Assembly: GCA_018304425.1 (NCBI GenBank)
Contig: JAGVWE010000004.1
Location: forward strand, 249,189 to 313,188
Source of the DNA: Candidatus Iainarchaeum sp.
GTDB taxonomy: Archaea; Iainarchaeota; Iainarchaeia; Iainarchaeales; UBA10219
Direction: 5' to 3'
Length of the DNA stretch: 64,000 bases
Part shown: in pieces, positions 9,058 through 19,177 of the stretch
Layout: each line of letters begins with the position of its first letter
Numbering within the stretch: position 1 is the stretch's first letter
Translations under genes and position numbers: made by a program
The notes under the pieces: generated by a model
What the model was told of the DNA's origin: nothing
What the model saw: only the letters and a program-made list of their open reading frames with translations
Databases searched by the model: none

Positions 9058-12000
9058 CTAGTTTGCGGTAAGCGTTGCCTTCATTCCCCCGTGGATGCTG
9101 CAGCTGGCCTCGTGTTGGCCGGCGGGCAGCGTCACGCTCATGGACTGTGAAGCGCCCTTTTCGAGGATGACTTCACTGCCCCCTATGGCGAACGTATGCT
9201 TATTATTCCCGTTATTGGTGATATTAAACCTAACCGTTCCCGCGTTCACCGTGGACGGGCTCAAGGCAATGGCGTTGTCGGTCAAAGTGGCGGTTACTTC
9301 CTGGACCTGCGCGGGCTGCGGGGGCTTTGGCTGCGCCGCCGTCCCCTGCTCGGTTTGCTTCAGCAGTTCCGCCTGGTTCCAGTAGAGGTTCATGCCGGGC
9401 CCCTTGACTTCCGAGCCCACTTTCACGGTCTGGTCTTCCTTCATTTCCACGCAGACCCTGCCCTGGCCCAGGAGCTTCACGAGGTTCTCGAACGTGTAAT
9501 CCGAGTTCAGCCGCTCGCCGCGCTGGTTGAGGGTAATCGCTTGCTCGCCTTCAATGGACTTGGCCTGGCCCTCGTCCCAGGCCGTGAGCTTGAACTTGTC
9601 CTTGCCGCAGTACACCTGGAGTTCGCTGGCCGTTACCTCTCCCGAGCGCGTGGGCACGAAGGTTACCGCCTTCAACACGGCCCGTCCATTCTTTGGCTGG
9701 TCGTCGAACATGACGGCATGGTACTTGTCGCTGCCCTTGCCCTTGCACAGCCGGCCCACGGCTTCCACGGTTTCCAGGAACTTGCCGGTCTTCCCGGTGA
9801 TGGTGTTTGCACTGGCTTCCCACTTGATGAACTCGTTGCCGGGCGTGGCTCCCTTGACGTTGAACTGGTAGATGAGGCCGGCCGGGGTGAACAAGTCCTT
9901 GCTGGTTTTCTCGACTTCCAACTGCAGGGGCACGGGATCCGAGGGCTGGTAGATTAGCGCGCCGGGCACGTACTGGTCGTTGACTTTGCCGGTCGGCAGC
10001 ACCAGGCTCAAGATTTTTCCAGTCTTGGTGTCGTCATAGCGGTTCACGTAATCGAACAACACGTGCCGGTAACCAGGTTTGTCGCCGCCAATGGCTTTCG
10101 CGACCCTGGCGCTCTCGCTGTCGGCGTAGGAGAAGAACATCTTGTCCTGCTCACCCGAATCCACCTTGTACGTGGTGCCATAGCCTTCCCGCAGCAACTC
10201 CGCACCCTTCAACCCGACCAGGTTGTCCAAGGGCAAGCCGAACAAGGGGTTCGAGGCAAACCGTTCGCGGATGGCCTTGAGGGGCTTCTCGAATTTCATG
10301 CGCACGATAACCATCCCGTCCCGGTACACCTGGAGCCTGACCCGGTACAAGCCACTATCGAACTTCGTGATTTGCTTGGGGTTCTTCTCGCATTCCTCGG
10401 AGTCGTCGCAGAACAGCCATTCCTTGAAGGGCTTCAACTCGCCCTTGGTGCCGCCGGCCGTCTTGCCCAGCTTGTCCTTGAAGGCTTCCTGGAAGTCGTC
10501 CTTGAAGTCGCTGCTCAACCCGTCCTCTTTCAGGTACGCGTTGAACTCGATGTTGTCCTTGTACAGCTTGTAAATGCCTTCCGAAGCGAACTTGTACCGG
10601 TCCTTGTAAGCGCTGACTTCCGCGACCCGGTCCAGGGAACCATCCCGCATGAGCTTCAGCTTTTCTTCTTCGGTCAAGCCCAGCTTGTCGCGGATGCCCA
10701 CCCGGAACTCCATGGAGTCCTTCAAGAGGTTCAAGGCCTTCAAGGTGAGGGCCTTCTGTTCCGCGGCCGGCCTGGACTTGAAGGTGTCGAACACGAAGGA
10801 CTCCGGGTTCGGCAGGCTGGCAACCGTTTGCTGGAACCGCTGGTATTCTTCGAGCGTCAACAAGTAGAAGCCGCCCTCGACGTCCACTCCATTGTAGGAG
10901 CCGGTGAACGAGTAACCCGTTTCCTCGAACGAGTGCGCGCCCAACTGCTTGAGCACGGCCTGGTACTCGGCGGGCGTGATTTTCAAGCCAATGGCTTTCG
11001 TGGGCGCGAACGGAATCTGGATGACCATGTCCCGCTGGATGTTCTGGAACTCGTCCAGCAGCAACCGGTTCGCCATGATTTCCCTCGTGCGGTCGACCAG
11101 GTTCTTGGCCTTGGCCGGGTCCCTCAGGCTTTCAATGGGGGCCTTTGCGGCCTGCAAGAACTGCAAGGCCAGCTGCTCCATGCGCGTGGTCAGCACGCCC
11201 AGGCTCTCGCCCCGCAGCAGGACGTTGTCCTGGGTGCCATCCCTTCCCACGAAGTAGAGCCTGTTCTGCATCGGGCTCTTGGAATCCTTGTCCACGCCCT
11301 TGAGGGTAACCGCCTTGATGAGGTGCTTGTACAAGTACAGGGAACTAATCCGTTCGCCCAACGCGTTCTCTTTGGGCAGGTTCTTCATGGCCTCGCTGAC
11401 CAGGGAAGCCTTTTGCGCCACGGACTCGCCGAACTGCACGGCGTCGCAGAACTTATAATTGGTTTCATCCGGCTTGGCCTTGCCCAGCTTTCCATCGGCT
11501 CCCGCCTCGTACTCGTACTGGCCGCACGTGAAGGGGTTCACGCCCTCCTTTTTCTCGCCGCCCCACCGCCAGTCGAACAACAGCTTGTCAAACCCGTAAT
11601 CGGTTACCACGCCCTGGCCTGACTTGCCGTTCTCGCACGCGAACTGGTCGGTTGCCTTGACCTGCACCTTCCTCGGCTCGCCTTGGTTGATGCAGAAGTT
11701 CAGGGGCAGGATGACATTGCCCCGCTTGCCGTTGATGGCCCTTTCCACGGTTACCGTCACGGTCTCCGAGAACTTCGTGGCCCGGCCGTTCCAGCCCCCG
11801 GCCTCGTTGTCCTCGCTCGCGTCCACCCGCATGATAATGTCGTGGCCGCCCTTCGGCATTTCGCCGCCCAACAGGCCGCCCAACGTGAAGATGGTCTGGC
11901 CCAGCGAGCGCAGGTTCTCTTCCAAGGAATAGCGGTTGATTTCAAAGCTCACCACGACGCCGTTCTTCTCGATGCGGTTGTCCTTGACCTGGATGCCGGT

Positions 12001-15000
12001 GATGCGGTCCATTCTCCCGCAGCCGCCGACTTCGCCTCCCGGGGTCTGCTTTGCGAACCGGAAGAAGGGCATCGGCATGTCCTTGGCCGTGTCGTACACG
12101 TACACCCCGCCGTTCTTTTCCAGGAGGTCAGCGGGAATGCAGTCGTTTTCGGTGCCCTTAAAGGTGTGGTTGCTCAGCTTGAAGGCGTCCGGGTTCAGGC
12201 AGGACTGGGGCGTCGCGTTGGGGTCTCCATAACTCATCCAGCGCTCCGCGAACTCGCCCAATGCGAGCAGGTCCTGGATGGTGACGTGGAAGACCCTGGA
12301 AGACCTGGAGCCCAGCCGGTTCGAGAAGAACACGACCAGGTCGGTGGGCGCGTTCACCCGGTAATAGCCGGCCGTGGCGAAGTAGCTGAGGTTGCCCAGC
12401 TTGGCCATGGGGCTGCCCTCGAAGGGGAAGGGCGGGGCGTTGTTCTGGTACTGCTGGGTGTTGGGAATCAAGTCAAAGGAAACGATTTGCGTGACCTTGC
12501 CCGTGGACTTGGTTTCAAGCCGCTCGCCTTTCACGCTCCACGACAAAATCATGTCCCGGTTCGAGAAGCTGATGGACGAGGGCACGGGCTCCACGCGGAT
12601 GCCTTCCGCGTAACACTTGTTGATGACCTCGAGTTTCTTGGGCTTGCCCACGAAGTTCTGCAGGCTGATGGTGCCGGCAGGGTCGATGTCGATGCAGTCG
12701 GAGTAGCTGCGGCTGAACTCGTTGTCCACCGTCACGGTGATGGTGCGCAGCGGCACGGAGGGCTCCTTCGAGTTCTTGAGCTTGCCCCTGGCCTCCACCG
12801 AGTAGTTGCCCAGCACGTAGGACGACTGCACGGAAACGGTTTGCTCGCTGTTGGGTTCGAGAACAACCGACCGCTGGGGGCTCACGAGCAGCCCGGCCTC
12901 GGGGTTGAAGTCGATGACCACCGCGGAAGCGCAGTTGTTTTTCACGCCGAAGTTGCTGCTGTTCCCCTTGGTCTGGCCCGTGGCCTGGCCGCCGTACACG
13001 TCGTAGTTGTAGTTGGGCGCGCGGTAGTCCGAGTACGGGTAAGCGCGGAGGTTGGCCGGGTAACTCGAATACTGGGAGTTATAGGTGGCCTGGTTATAGG
13101 GCTGGTTGTAGTAGCCGTAATTCGGGTTGTTGACCTGGTCGGGGTAGTTCTGGGGATAGGGCTGCCGCGTGCCCGGGTCAATGGGCACGCCTTGCTCGTT
13201 CACCACGTACTGGGAGCTGGACACCGGCACGTTGGATTGCGGGTTCTGGTAACCGGAAAACGGCTGCGTGACCCCCGTGCTATACCCGTAGGAATTCCGG
13301 TACGCGTCGGGGATGGCGTAATTGAAGGGGTCATACGTCGTGTTGGCATTGTATTGCCCGTAGCCGAGGTTGAAGGGGTTCGAGGAAACGACCAGCTTGT
13401 CGGCTCCAATGAATTCAACGCATTGCACGAGGTCGTTGATGCGGACCAGGGCCCGCACGTTCTGCGTCAGCCGTTCCTGGCCCGAAGCCGTGTTATGCGC
13501 CGCCGTGAACACGAGGGTCGGCTTCGACTCGCCGGAAGAAACCTCGGCCGGCTTGAATTCCAGGGTAAGCGGCACTTCCGCGTTCTCGGCCAACACGTTC
13601 AAGGCCTTGGCCGGCTGGTTGGTCAAGCGCACCCGGTTCGCGCCGCCCTCGGAGGCGTCCACCGAGAGGAAGAACTCCCCCAAGGGGTTCTTGTTGGCTT
13701 CCACGACCTTGACTTCAACATTCGTCAAGGGAATGGCCTGGCCGTTCACCGCACAGTTGTTTTTGAGCGTCAATTCATAGGTTTTCACGCCGGCGTTCGT
13801 GGAAATCTCGAGGTCCTGGGGGAAGACGCTGAAGCAGCCGGCCTCATCCACTTCGTCGCCGAACCCGATGCGCAACTCGACGGGGATGCTGGCCGTCCAC
13901 TGCCGGTTGAACTCCCGGTTGGACACCACGACGTCCAGGCTCCCGGAAACCTTCTTGGGCTCCAGGATGCGCGCAGCCGCGGGCGTCAAGCCGATGACGA
14001 ACTGCAGGTTCTGGTCGCTGTTGGTGGGAAGCTCGGTGCCCGCATAGCTGTCCGCGAAAGTGAATTTGAAGAACTCCTTGAAGGCCGTGCTCTCCCGGAC
14101 TTCTTCGACGACGAGGGGGATTTCGGTCTGGTTGCCGAGGAAGAGGGAGTGCTCTTTTTCGGGGTTCGAGCCGATGACCAGCAAGTCCTTTATCTGCCCG
14201 GGCCGCACCGTGAGGATGTTCTCCGAAACCGTGATGACCCTTTCCGTGGACCTATACCCCGGCTTTTCCACCAAAACCGTTATCTTGGAGCCGGCCCCGG
14301 TGGGGGTCAACTGGTAGACGAAGATGCCTTCCGAGTTCGTCTTCCCGCTGACGAGGGTAACGTCATTGCGCCGGATGGTCACGGTGGCATCCGAAATCGT
14401 GTTGTCGGTTCCCTTTTCCGTGACCTTGATGAGGAGGTTGTTGTTGATGAAGGGCACGATGATTTTCGGCAGCACTTCCAGCTCCATTTCGGCGGCGGCC
14501 AGGACGTTCAGCCTGATCCTCCGCTCGAACACCCTCTGCCCCTGGGACACCAGCGAGACCACGACATCCGTTACCCCCTCGCGCTTGGTCCGGAGTTTCA
14601 CGCTGCCGAACACGTCGTCGTCCCTTCCCATGTTCCCCACGGGAACCACCAGCTGCGAGCCGTCCAGGGTGCCCTTCTTCTCCATGCCCGAGACGTCCGT
14701 GACGCTGTACTCCGAGAACGAGACCGCGGAGGCCGCGTTCTCCACGTGGAGTTCCGTGCTGTTGAACTGCCGGTCCGAAATGCTGGTGACCGTGAAGCTC
14801 AGCTTGTAACTGCTCTGGATCCTGGCGGGATAGTCTTCGAGGACCGCCGTCTGGATGCCCGTGCCCAAATCCTCCAAGCCAAAGGTATAGCAGAAGGCGT
14901 CATCGCACAACGTGCTGGGGCCCGCGCTGAACGACCGGGTCTTCGTGTTCGCGTAGAGGTCATACCTTCCCGCGACCGACACCTTGCTGCCCAGGATGTT

Positions 15001-17241
15001 GTCGGCCGGGAACCGGATGAAGCCTCCCCCAGTCTTGGCCCAGCCCCGGTAATGCAGGGGCAATACCGTGCCGAGGGGCACGGTGTCCCGCACCATCACG
15101 TCGGCTTCGGCCTCGTAAATGCCGCCCATCGCGTTGGGGAACACGATGTTCGCCCACTTCCCGTTGCCGGTGGTAAGGCGCGTGGAGTCAATCGAGTACC
15201 CGTCGTAGGGCGTGAACGACTGCCCCCTCGTAATCTGGGAGGTCGCGGCCCGGACATTCGACAGGTACAGGCCATCGCTTTCAAACAAGTCGTTTTCCCC
15301 GGTCCGCAAGTGGATGCCGGCCTCTTCGAAGCTGCTGCCCGGCGGGAGCTTCAACCGCAGCCGCGCCGTGTACTTCTGCCCGGGGTTCAAGGCGTTCTTC
15401 ACCGCGTCCGCCCCGGAGTAGAGGCCCATCAACTCGATTTCGGTCTTTGAAACGGTTTTTCCCAGCATCACGGCAATCGTTTGCGTCACGTCCTTGACCG
15501 GCTGCACGGGAATCGTGGTGTACGGCAGATAGTCCTGCGCATTCACCACAAAGTAAACGGTCTTGTCGGCCCGCACTTCCACCCTGGCCACGCCGTCCGA
15601 GTCCGCCATCTGCTCGGCCAGGGACTCGTTCTTGGAAACCGACAGCGCGCGCACGGAGGCACCGGCCACGATTGCGCCCTCCTCGTTGGTCACCCTCACT
15701 TCGACGGCGCCCATGCCGATGGGCAAAACAATGGAGGCGCGGTTGACCTGCCTCCGGCTCATCTGCACGGGCAGCGAGGTGGCCTCGCCAAAGCCCGGCT
15801 TGTAAGCGTAAACGTAGTAGGTGCCGTCCTCGACCCGTGAAAACACGGCTTCGCCGTTCGCACCTGTTACTATCTCGCTGCCGATGGCCGTGCCATCCGC
15901 TTTCTTGAGCCGCAGCCTCGCGTCCTCGACCGGGTTGTTGCTTTCGTCCGCGACTGTTACCGTCAAGGAGCCCGCGTTCTGCGCCGTGGCCTTTTCCAGG
16001 CGCAGGTCCACGGCTTGTTCGCCGGGCATGATTCCCGATTTCTTGAACAACAAGTACTCCGCGTGGTCCACCAAAATCTCGTAGGCCACGTTCTCCCCCA
16101 CCGAGAACTCCGCGGAACCGTTGGCCGCGGTCAACTGGGAGGCAATGCTCTTGTCCCCCTTGGAAAGCGTGACCAGGGCGTTGGCGACGGGTTCCTGGCT
16201 CTGCGAGTCGCGGAGCACCAGCCGGATTTTCCCGACCGCTTTCTTCGCCAGCCGCACCGACAGGCCCGCGCTCTGCTTGGGCAGCACTTCCTTGACGTCT
16301 CCCGCGACCGAGGAATCGAATTCGGCGAAGGCCCCCGTGGGGTCATAAGTGGTAACGTAGTATTTGCCTGGGACGACGTCGTTGAAGACCACCGTTCCCG
16401 CCGACGTGGTCGTGGCCTCCGCGATTTGGCTGGTGGAACCGAAGGCCTTGAGGTAGACCGTGATGCCTGCCAGGGCCTGGCCGTCCGAGCTCAGCACGGA
16501 AACGGTTAACGCCCCGGCGTCCTGGGTTGGGGCGTCCAGGAAGACTTCCGCGGTCTCCGCCGTGCTCAAGTCAATGGAGTCGTTTTCCGTCTTGAAGCCG
16601 TTCAAGGGGCTCGCGTAGAGGATGCCGCAGTCCTTTGGAACCGACAGGTCCAGCCTTCCATTGGAAGTGGTCTTGGTCTGGTTGAAAGAGCTGTTGCCAC
16701 CGCAGGAAAACCGGACCGTGATTTCCCCTGTCACCAGCTCATTGGTCCCGGCCTTCAAGAACTTGACGGTTTTGAGGATTTCCTTGGCAGCGGACTTCAG
16801 GGTAATCGCATGGCTTGCCCGCGGCTCTTTCGCGGTGAACAATTCCTGCACGGTTTCGAACTCGTCTTTTTTCGCCGTCAACTCGACTGCCTGGTTGACC
16901 GGCACCCGCACTTCCACCAACCCCGTTTCACTGGTGTTGACCACAAAAGAATCCTTGCCCGCCACCTTCACGGTTACAATCGCGTTCCCCAACGGGTTGC
17001 CTTCCTCGTCCACCACGGAAAGCGAGAGCGTGGACTCGCCGGGAGCCACCGCGCCCAGCAAAAACCAGCCGGCCACGCCCAAGACGACGAGCAGCAAGCC
17101 GAGGACAATCGGGAAGGAAGGGATGTTCTGGGCTTCAATGGGGTCAATCAGCGAGTAAACCGGGATGCCGGCCTTGTCCAGCTTGTCCAGGAAACCATAG
17201 TAAGCGTCCTCCAGCTTATAGTAAAGGTCTTTCAGCCCCAT
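9058..17241 (-). CDS. Giant N-terminally anchored surface protein, paralogue C, with C-terminal cupredoxin domain (2,727 aa)
   Basis: It starts MGLKDLYYKLEDAYYGFLDK, with IPVYSLIDPIE and PSFPIVLGLLLVVLGVAGWF as the anchor (about 45-68). The ATG aligning with the paralogues was chosen over a TTG 12 bp upstream. Repeated carboxypeptidase-regulatory-like beta modules fill about 70-640. The shared cysteine motifs are TLCDDAFC near 775, NNCAVNGQAIPL near 1161 and FCDAVQF near 1929. Residues about 1292-1429 are extremely rich in Tyr, Asn, Gln, Pro and Ser, and probably disordered. The last 80 residues form a cupredoxin-like domain with the type 1 copper ligand set His (NKHTF), Cys and His (CSIHGGM) and Met. 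This is the first gene of the operon C-B-A, with AT-rich promoter-like DNA upstream. A copper-binding, electron-transfer or metal-storing surface role is inferred for the C-terminus only. Confidence 0.88.
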   Translation of the reverse strand: MGLKDLYYKLEDAYYGFLDKLDKAGIPVYSLIDPIEAQNIPSFPIVLGLLLVVLGVAGWFLLGAVAPGESTLSLSVVDEEGNPLGNAIVTVKVAGKDSFVVNTSETGLVEVRVPVNQAVELTAKKDEFETVQELFTAKEPRASHAITLKSAAKEILKTVKFLKAGTNELVTGEITVRFSCGGNSSFNQTKTTSNGRLDLSVPKDCGILYASPLNGFKTENDSIDLSTAETAEVFLDAPTQDAGALTVSVLSSDGQALAGITVYLKAFGSTSQIAEATTTSAGTVVFNDVVPGKYYVTTYDPTGAFAEFDSSVAGDVKEVLPKQSAGLSVRLAKKAVGKIRLVLRDSQSQEPVANALVTLSKGDKSIASQLTAANGSAEFSVGENVAYEILVDHAEYLLFKKSGIMPGEQAVDLRLEKATAQNAGSLTVTVADESNNPVEDARLRLKKADGTAIGSEIVTGANGEAVFSRVEDGTYYVYAYKPGFGEATSLPVQMSRRQVNRASIVLPIGMGAVEVRVTNEEGAIVAGASVRALSVSKNESLAEQMADSDGVARVEVRADKTVYFVVNAQDYLPYTTIPVQPVKDVTQTIAVMLGKTVSKTEIELMGLYSGADAVKNALNPGQKYTARLRLKLPPGSSFEEAGIHLRTGENDLFESDGLYLSNVRAATSQITRGQSFTPYDGYSIDSTRLTTGNGKWANIVFPNAMGGIYEAEADVMVRDTVPLGTVLPLHYRGWAKTGGGFIRFPADNILGSKVSVAGRYDLYANTKTRSFSAGPSTLCDDAFCYTFGLEDLGTGIQTAVLEDYPARIQSSYKLSFTVTSISDRQFNSTELHVENAASAVSFSEYSVTDVSGMEKKGTLDGSQLVVPVGNMGRDDDVFGSVKLRTKREGVTDVVVSLVSQGQRVFERRIRLNVLAAAEMELEVLPKIIVPFINNNLLIKVTEKGTDNTISDATVTIRRNDVTLVSGKTNSEGIFVYQLTPTGAGSKITVLVEKPGYRSTERVITVSENILTVRPGQIKDLLVIGSNPEKEHSLFLGNQTEIPLVVEEVRESTAFKEFFKFTFADSYAGTELPTNSDQNLQFVIGLTPAAARILEPKKVSGSLDVVVSNREFNRQWTASIPVELRIGFGDEVDEAGCFSVFPQDLEISTNAGVKTYELTLKNNCAVNGQAIPLTNVEVKVVEANKNPLGEFFLSVDASEGGANRVRLTNQPAKALNVLAENAEVPLTLEFKPAEVSSGESKPTLVFTAAHNTASGQERLTQNVRALVRINDLVQCVEFIGADKLVVSSNPFNLGYGQYNANTTYDPFNYAIPDAYRNSYGYSTGVTQPFSGYQNPQSNVPVSSSQYVVNEQGVPIDPGTRQPYPQNYPDQVNNPNYGYYNQPYNQATYNSQYSSYPANLRAYPYSDYRAPNYNYDVYGGQATGQTKGNSSNFGVKNNCASAVVIDFNPEAGLLVSPQRSVVLEPNSEQTVSVQSSYVLGNYSVEARGKLKNSKEPSVPLRTITVTVDNEFSRSYSDCIDIDPAGTISLQNFVGKPKKLEVINKCYAEGIRVEPVPSSISFSNRDMILSWSVKGERLETKSTGKVTQIVSFDLIPNTQQYQNNAPPFPFEGSPMAKLGNLSYFATAGYYRVNAPTDLVVFFSNRLGSRSSRVFHVTIQDLLALGEFAERWMSYGDPNATPQSCLNPDAFKLSNHTFKGTENDCIPADLLEKNGGVYVYDTAKDMPMPFFRFAKQTPGGEVGGCGRMDRITGIQVKDNRIEKNGVVVSFEINRYSLEENLRSLGQTIFTLGGLLGGEMPKGGHDIIMRVDASEDNEAGGWNGRATKFSETVTVTVERAINGKRGNVILPLNFCINQGEPRKVQVKATDQFACENGKSGQGVVTDYGFDKLLFDWRWGGEKKEGVNPFTCGQYEYEAGADGKLGKAKPDETNYKFCDAVQFGESVAQKASLVSEAMKNLPKENALGERISSLYLYKHLIKAVTLKGVDKDSKSPMQNRLYFVGRDGTQDNVLLRGESLGVLTTRMEQLALQFLQAAKAPIESLRDPAKAKNLVDRTREIMANRLLLDEFQNIQRDMVIQIPFAPTKAIGLKITPAEYQAVLKQLGAHSFEETGYSFTGSYNGVDVEGGFYLLTLEEYQRFQQTVASLPNPESFVFDTFKSRPAAEQKALTLKALNLLKDSMEFRVGIRDKLGLTEEEKLKLMRDGSLDRVAEVSAYKDRYKFASEGIYKLYKDNIEFNAYLKEDGLSSDFKDDFQEAFKDKLGKTAGGTKGELKPFKEWLFCDDSEECEKNPKQITKFDSGLYRVRLQVYRDGMVIVRMKFEKPLKAIRERFASNPLFGLPLDNLVGLKGAELLREGYGTTYKVDSGEQDKMFFSYADSESARVAKAIGGDKPGYRHVLFDYVNRYDDTKTGKILSLVLPTGKVNDQYVPGALIYQPSDPVPLQLEVEKTSKDLFTPAGLIYQFNVKGATPGNEFIKWEASANTITGKTGKFLETVEAVGRLCKGKGSDKYHAVMFDDQPKNGRAVLKAVTFVPTRSGEVTASELQVYCGKDKFKLTAWDEGQAKSIEGEQAITLNQRGERLNSDYTFENLVKLLGQGRVCVEMKEDQTVKVGSEVKGPGMNLYWNQAELLKQTEQGTAAQPKPPQPAQVQEVTATLTDNAIALSPSTVNAGTVRFNITNNGNNKHTFAIGGSEVILEKGASQSMSVTLPAGQHEASCSIHGGMKATLTAN

Positions 17242-17361
17242 ACCCGACCTCAACCCCTTAAATCACTAAATAATTTTACTCGATTAATATACTTTGTTGG
17301 GTGATTGTATATATATACTTATCCTCTATTTAAATTCTTCTTCTACCGCCTTTAACGCCCT

Positions 17362-17367
17362 AAAAAA
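17362..17367 (-). terminator. Possible oligo-T terminator after the 575-aa pilin-like gene
   Basis: On the minus strand a T6 tract, flanked by C and G runs able to pair, lies about 50 bp after the stop of the 575-aa gene. Oligo-T tracts terminate archaeal transcription. The 176-bp gap between 17242 and 17417 otherwise holds AT-rich promoter-like DNA for paralogue C. Confidence 0.35.
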
Positions 17368-17417
17368 GGGGGTTACGCGGGTTTCGGCTTCCCGCCCTTT
17401 TTTTGCCGGCTGCCTTG

Positions 17418-19145
17418 CTAGGGCTGCGTGAAACAACCGCTTTGCGCGCTCCCCCCGGTTGGCAGGGCCGGCATCCCCCCGGTTGGCGAGGGAGGCACGT
17501 TCACCGAGTAGCACGTCCAATCCGTGGCCACCACGGCCTGGCAATCGGCTTGCTCTTGGGGCGGGGCATCCAGGGCACAGGCATTGTCCTGGCCCATGAA
17601 CCGGTGCGTGAACCCGCTCAAGCCCCCATCATGTAACCGGATTACATACGTGTTTTCATTGTCCTTGTTGACCTTGTACTGGTCATCGTTTTCCACGAAC
17701 GAAAGGAAAGCGTCAAACTCCTTGGCCTCCGTGCACTCCACGTGCTCGGCCGCGCCCCCCTCGATGCAGGAACCAATCGGGACATACTGGGTCTTGGGCT
17801 CCCAGTTTTCCTCCGCGTCCCGCTCAAAGTAGGCCCCCACCCCCTCGACCAGGTTCGGGCACATGCCTCCCGACAGCAGAGGCGAATTAGGATAACCCGA
17901 GCTGCCCGTGAACGTGCCCGTAGAAGCGGTGCCGCTTTGGGCGTACTCGATTTTCTTGGAAATCTCGGACGCGGTTCCCACGTCCACCTGCGACAACACG
18001 CCTGGACCAATCCGCTTCACGTCAAAGCCCTCGTCCTCCCCCACCCCGTACTCCGCGGCCAACGCGTTCGCGACAAAGTTCAGGCGCTGCTTGATGATTT
18101 CCCGCAACATATCCCCCATGCTCTGCCGGTCCTTCACCCCATAGTTTCCCGCGAAATCGATTCCCATGCTCGCCAACCCGCTCAAGTCCACGTGCACGGG
18201 CGGTATGCCCGGAGGCCGGCTATCCCCGGGACAGGGGTCTCCCTGGCTGTGCCCCGCCGGCAGGTAGGGGTTGTTCCTTGCCCCGCAACTGCCGGGGTCG
18301 CACACGCCGAGCTTCAACTCCTCCAACTCATTGTGGATTCTGGCACTCAACAAGCCATAATCCGCCTCATTGCGGATGAAGTCGCTGTCCGTGGGCGCGG
18401 CGTCATTGGGCGTGTGCGCCAATGCCTTCGCCCCGGCCAGGGCCTTGAATATGCGGAGGGGCACGTAAATCCGGAAATTGCTGCGCGGCAGGATGGGCTC
18501 CTTGATTACGCGGCCCGTGTCCCGGTTGGTCACCCGGATTTGGGGCAGCATCTCATAGTCTTCGTCGCTTATCCGGGACATGTTGAGGTTCACGTAAAAC
18601 GTGCCCACGCACTCCTTGTACACGCCGTTCGGGCAGTCGATGACTTCGAAGAAGTCGTCCTGCTTCACGCTCTCCTGGAACAGTTTCTGCAGCACCACCC
18701 GCATCTGTTCGACGTTGCTCTCCAGGTCCAGGCGGAAGCTCTTGAAGTCCTGGCCCTTCCCCGAGCCCAGGATGTTCGTCAAGTGGTTCGCGGTGCGGTT
18801 CGCGAACTGTACCCCCGAGTCCGTTCCCCCAAAGTTAGCGATTGCGAAGTCCCTGACCAGCTCGTTCCAGGTCACGGTGTCCGGCGTAATCAAAATCGAG
18901 TTCTGGGGGTTCGTCAGGTACTGCTCGATCTGGTAGCGGATGCCGAAGTTGAACACCTGCATGGCGTCCGCCCGGGCCAAATCCGCCATGGCCTGCATTT
19001 CCTGCTGTTCCTGGATGTCCGAAATCGTGTCCGTGACGTTCCGCTCCGTCCGGATCATGGACTGCGCCAGCAGCACGGCCAACACGATGAGGATGATGGA
19101 GACCAGTGCCGTGAAAAGCGTGAAACCCTTTGCCGTGCCGCGCAT
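17418..19145 (-). CDS. Pilin-like exported protein with type IV prepilin-like N-terminus (575 aa)
   Basis: The N-terminus, MRGTAKGFTLFTALVSIILIVLAVLL, has a basic leader, the KGFTL cleavage context and a hydrophobic helix, as in type IV prepilins. The usual Glu5 is replaced (F-T-A). The helix continues as a charged alpha segment (RTERNVTDTISDIQEQQEM), typical of a pilin stalk. The rest is a large, Cys-containing, Gly/Pro-rich globular region without recognised domains, ending in a Pro/Gly-rich tail with a final Cys (SGCFTQP). Its ATG is about 27 nt from a TATA box, so it may have its own leaderless promoter although the next gene upstream ends only 32 bp away. Its position between giant surface proteins suggests a large minor pilin or tip protein, which is an inference. 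Confidence 0.8.
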   Translation of the reverse strand: MRGTAKGFTLFTALVSIILIVLAVLLAQSMIRTERNVTDTISDIQEQQEMQAMADLARADAMQVFNFGIRYQIEQYLTNPQNSILITPDTVTWNELVRDFAIANFGGTDSGVQFANRTANHLTNILGSGKGQDFKSFRLDLESNVEQMRVVLQKLFQESVKQDDFFEVIDCPNGVYKECVGTFYVNLNMSRISDEDYEMLPQIRVTNRDTGRVIKEPILPRSNFRIYVPLRIFKALAGAKALAHTPNDAAPTDSDFIRNEADYGLLSARIHNELEELKLGVCDPGSCGARNNPYLPAGHSQGDPCPGDSRPPGIPPVHVDLSGLASMGIDFAGNYGVKDRQSMGDMLREIIKQRLNFVANALAAEYGVGEDEGFDVKRIGPGVLSQVDVGTASEISKKIEYAQSGTASTGTFTGSSGYPNSPLLSGGMCPNLVEGVGAYFERDAEENWEPKTQYVPIGSCIEGGAAEHVECTEAKEFDAFLSFVENDDQYKVNKDNENTYVIRLHDGGLSGFTHRFMGQDNACALDAPPQEQADCQAVVATDWTCYSVNVPPSPTGGMPALPTGGSAQSGCFTQP

Positions 19146-19167
19146 CGAGCAATTAAAGGAATAAGTC

Positions 19168-19175
19168 CTTTAAAT
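19168..19175 (-). promoter_or_regulatory. TATA box for the 575-aa pilin-like gene
   Basis: The minus-strand sequence ATTTAAAG is centred about 26-27 nt upstream of the ATG at 19145, as in leaderless archaeal promoters. It overlaps an imperfect palindrome (AAAGGA-n5-TCCTTT, about 19155-19171). Confidence 0.5.
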
Positions 19176-19177
19176 AG

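Noticed and set aside
11683-15450. 1,255-codon open frame on the plus strand
   Set aside because: Shadow of paralogue C; same biased composition, no start context, no domain.
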